Notes under the pieces: model-generated
The model's input: the letters and a program-made list of their open reading frames with translations, nothing else
Database searches by the model: none
What the model was told of the DNA's origin: nothing
Position numbers and translations under genes: made by a program
Shown: piece by piece, positions 14,936 through 16,331 of the stretch
How positions within the stretch are numbered: position 1 is the first letter of the stretch
Layout: the number at the start of each line of letters is the position of its first letter
Origin: Nitrospirota bacterium
GTDB lineage: Bacteria > Nitrospirota > Nitrospiria > Nitrospirales > UBA8639
Assembly (NCBI GenBank): GCA_029879555.1
Contig: JAOUQB010000020.1
Location: 1-16,331 of the forward strand
Direction of reading: 5' to 3'
DNA: 16,331 nucleotides

Positions 14936-16113
14936 ACCTTTTTCCAATCCATCAACCAAACTTGGCCCTTTCCATTTCGGGAAATGCGCTCTATCTCGTC
15001 GAATCCAAAAAGTCCTGGCGGACGACTACCCTAAAAAGGGTGAAGGAAGTATGGCTTCCACCTGACGTGCTTCATCTCTCTTCGGCCAAACCTAATATTG
15101 AAAAGATGGACGTGTTCATTGAACATCTACGCACCCTCACCGAGTCCATCAAAAAACCAGTTTCCATTGCGCTTAGCCTCCCCGATCTTTGTGCTCGGAC
15201 CTGCGTTTTTGATTTCTCCACATTTCCCACCAAAAAATTCGAGCAACTCGCCCTCTTGAATTGGCGTTTTCAACAAGACTTAAAGTTGGATACCACTCAA
15301 TCGCGTTTAGATTATGGGGTGTATCTGCCCTCATCTCTTACTGAGACCTCAAAAGAAGAAACCAATCCAGAAAACGTGCGCATTCTGGGAACAGCGATTC
15401 GCAATGAAATTGTTGAGCAATATGAACGTGCTTGTCTCGACCTCAACCTCATGCCTGTTTCCGTGAGCATTGCCGGTCTGGACATTTTTGATCTCTATCA
15501 ACCCACGATCAAGGAAATCTTAGAAGTTAAGGACCGTCGAAAGCCCAGCAAATCATCTGAAGCCATGTTTCTCTTTATCAGTCATTGGGGCTTTACGTTT
15601 TTTGCCTTTGAGGAAGGATGTCCTCGTTTTATTCGCACAAAGGCCATTACGATTCGGCCGAATGCCAGTCTAGGGGGTGAGGATGCCTCTACCGGTTCAC
15701 CCAATCATGAAAATGTGGGCGCCAAAAGCTTACAAGCGCTCCCTACTCTCATCAATGCGGAGGGCCCTCACACCGGTGATAGCGCAACCCACCCTTACCC
15801 TTTCTATACCGCAAACAAAGTCGAGAAAGAAATCTTAGCCACGCTTCAATATTATTTAGAAACCTTTTCTCAGCATGACGCGGAACCATCTCTCGCGAAT
15901 CTTTTTGTCGTGAGCGATCTCGAACATGGACAGAAATTGCTACCGACATCCGAGCAGCTTCAACAAACGGCGAAAGTGAGCGGATTGAGCGTATCGGACA
16001 TTCAAGTCACGAAGCTCTCCTCCAGTACCCATTTCCATAGACGTGGAAGTACACTTCATGAATCGAGCATGTGGTCTGCCCTCCCCGGCTATGCTAGCTT
16101 GAGGGTCGCATAA
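14932..16113 (+). CDS. PilM/GspL-like assembly protein with degenerate ATPase motifs
   Basis: A 393 aa protein of the PilM / GspL cytoplasmic-domain / MshI type, recognised from position in the operon and from segments such as 'VSIALSLPDLCARTCVFDF' and 'FEQLALLNWRFQQDLKLD' (about 77-120), which parallel the PilM region that interacts with the platform. The actin-like fold should be repeated around 'AMFLFISHWGFTFFAFEEGCP' (211-231), where active PilM has a 'DIG.....' phosphate motif. Here that Asp-Ile-Gly is replaced by 'SHWG', so ATP binding is probably lost. A low-complexity insertion (about 241-297) separates the last beta strands from 'VEKEILATLQYYLE'. No transmembrane segment is evident, so unlike full GspL it would dock to the membrane through the PilN-like product of the next gene. 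ATG 14932 overlaps the gspE stop (ATGA), and its own stop overlaps the next start (TAATG). Confidence 0.78.
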   Translation: MNLFPIHQPNLALSISGNALYLVESKKSWRTTTLKRVKEVWLPPDVLHLSSAKPNIEKMDVFIEHLRTLTESIKKPVSIALSLPDLCARTCVFDFSTFPTKKFEQLALLNWRFQQDLKLDTTQSRLDYGVYLPSSLTETSKEETNPENVRILGTAIRNEIVEQYERACLDLNLMPVSVSIAGLDIFDLYQPTIKEILEVKDRRKPSKSSEAMFLFISHWGFTFFAFEEGCPRFIRTKAITIRPNASLGGEDASTGSPNHENVGAKSLQALPTLINAEGPHTGDSATHPYPFYTANKVEKEILATLQYYLETFSQHDAEPSLANLFVVSDLEHGQKLLPTSEQLQQTAKVSGLSVSDIQVTKLSSSTHFHRRGSTLHESSMWSALPGYASLRVA

Positions 16114-16331
16114 TGGTTCCACGCGTTCAGATCCGCCTCGCTGCACCTGGCATCAAACATCTGTCGTTAGCACAGTTCGGGTTAAAATTCATTTCGGGAG
16201 CCGGGCTTGGTCTGACGCTTTCGTTTCTTTGGATCGGGACCACGCTACATGAAAAAATTGACGCCCTGGAGATTCAAACGCACACGATTATTGAGGATAC
16301 CAACCAGATGGTCGCGCAGGCCAAAACCAAA
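16113..16331 (+). CDS. PilN-like inner-membrane protein (5' part, runs off the window)
   Basis: The first 73 codons of a gene that continues beyond the window. The short cytoplasmic N-terminus (MVPRVQIRLAAPGIKHL) is followed by one transmembrane segment (about 24-43, 'FISGAGLGLTLSFLWIGTTL') and the beginning of a helix likely to form a coiled coil ('HEKIDALEIQTHTIIEDTNQ'). This is the architecture of PilN, or of the C-terminal half of GspL with GspM-like function. In PilN a cytoplasmic N-terminal peptide binds PilM, which fits the adjacent PilM-like gene. The family call rests on topology and gene order, not on a decisive motif. Confidence 0.6.
   Translation, partial: MVPRVQIRLAAPGIKHLSLAQFGLKFISGAGLGLTLSFLWIGTTLHEKIDALEIQTHTIIEDTNQMVAQAKTK

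Noticed and set aside
1..16331. CRISPR arrays, tRNA or rRNA genes, prophage or insertion sequences
   Set aside because: No regular direct-repeat array, cloverleaf, rRNA core sequence, transposase or integrase was found on either strand.

Overview
The window reads entirely on the + strand. It looks like chromosomal DNA of a Gram-negative autotrophic or chemolithotrophic bacterium. My best guess is a Nitrospirota (Nitrospira-like) genome of roughly 50% GC, because of the two-subunit biotin-dependent carboxylase, the compact secretin/pseudopilin locus and the overall protein style. Taxonomy is an inference from style only, since no rRNA or marker gene is present, and a deltaproteobacterial-type genome is not excluded. 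No tRNA, rRNA, CRISPR array, insertion sequence or phage gene was seen.

Region 1 (1-3800): the 3' end of a PstS-like periplasmic phosphate-binding protein, then a split biotin-dependent carboxylase. This consists of a biotin carboxylase subunit (385-1806) and a carboxyltransferase subunit with C-terminal biotinyl domain (1866-3800). Together they would carboxylate a 2-oxo acid: pyruvate to oxaloacetate, or, as for CfiA/CfiB of Hydrogenobacter, 2-oxoglutarate to oxalosuccinate.

Region 2 (3813-6721): four smaller genes. They are an alpha/beta hydrolase with a lipoprotein-like N-terminus, a TenA-family thiaminase II with the full set of catalytic residues, an unrecognised secreted protein, and a VanZ-family membrane protein.

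Region 3 (6891-16331, running off the end): a type II secretion / type IV pilus-like assembly locus. In order it holds a pseudopilin-like protein without Glu5; a lipoprotein secretin with N-terminal TPRs and a C-terminal cohesin-like domain; two tandem GspG-like pseudopilins; a LysM coiled-coil lipoprotein; a GspF/PilC inner-membrane platform protein; a GspE/PilB ATPase; a PilM/GspL-like protein with degenerate nucleotide motifs; and the start of a PilN-like protein. From the secretin onward, neighbouring genes overlap or nearly touch, so this looks like one operon. It has no GspC and uses PilM/PilN-type assembly proteins with GspG-type pseudopilins, so it is a hybrid or atypical T2SS. The secretin-cohesin fusion and the embedded LysM lipoprotein are its most unusual parts.
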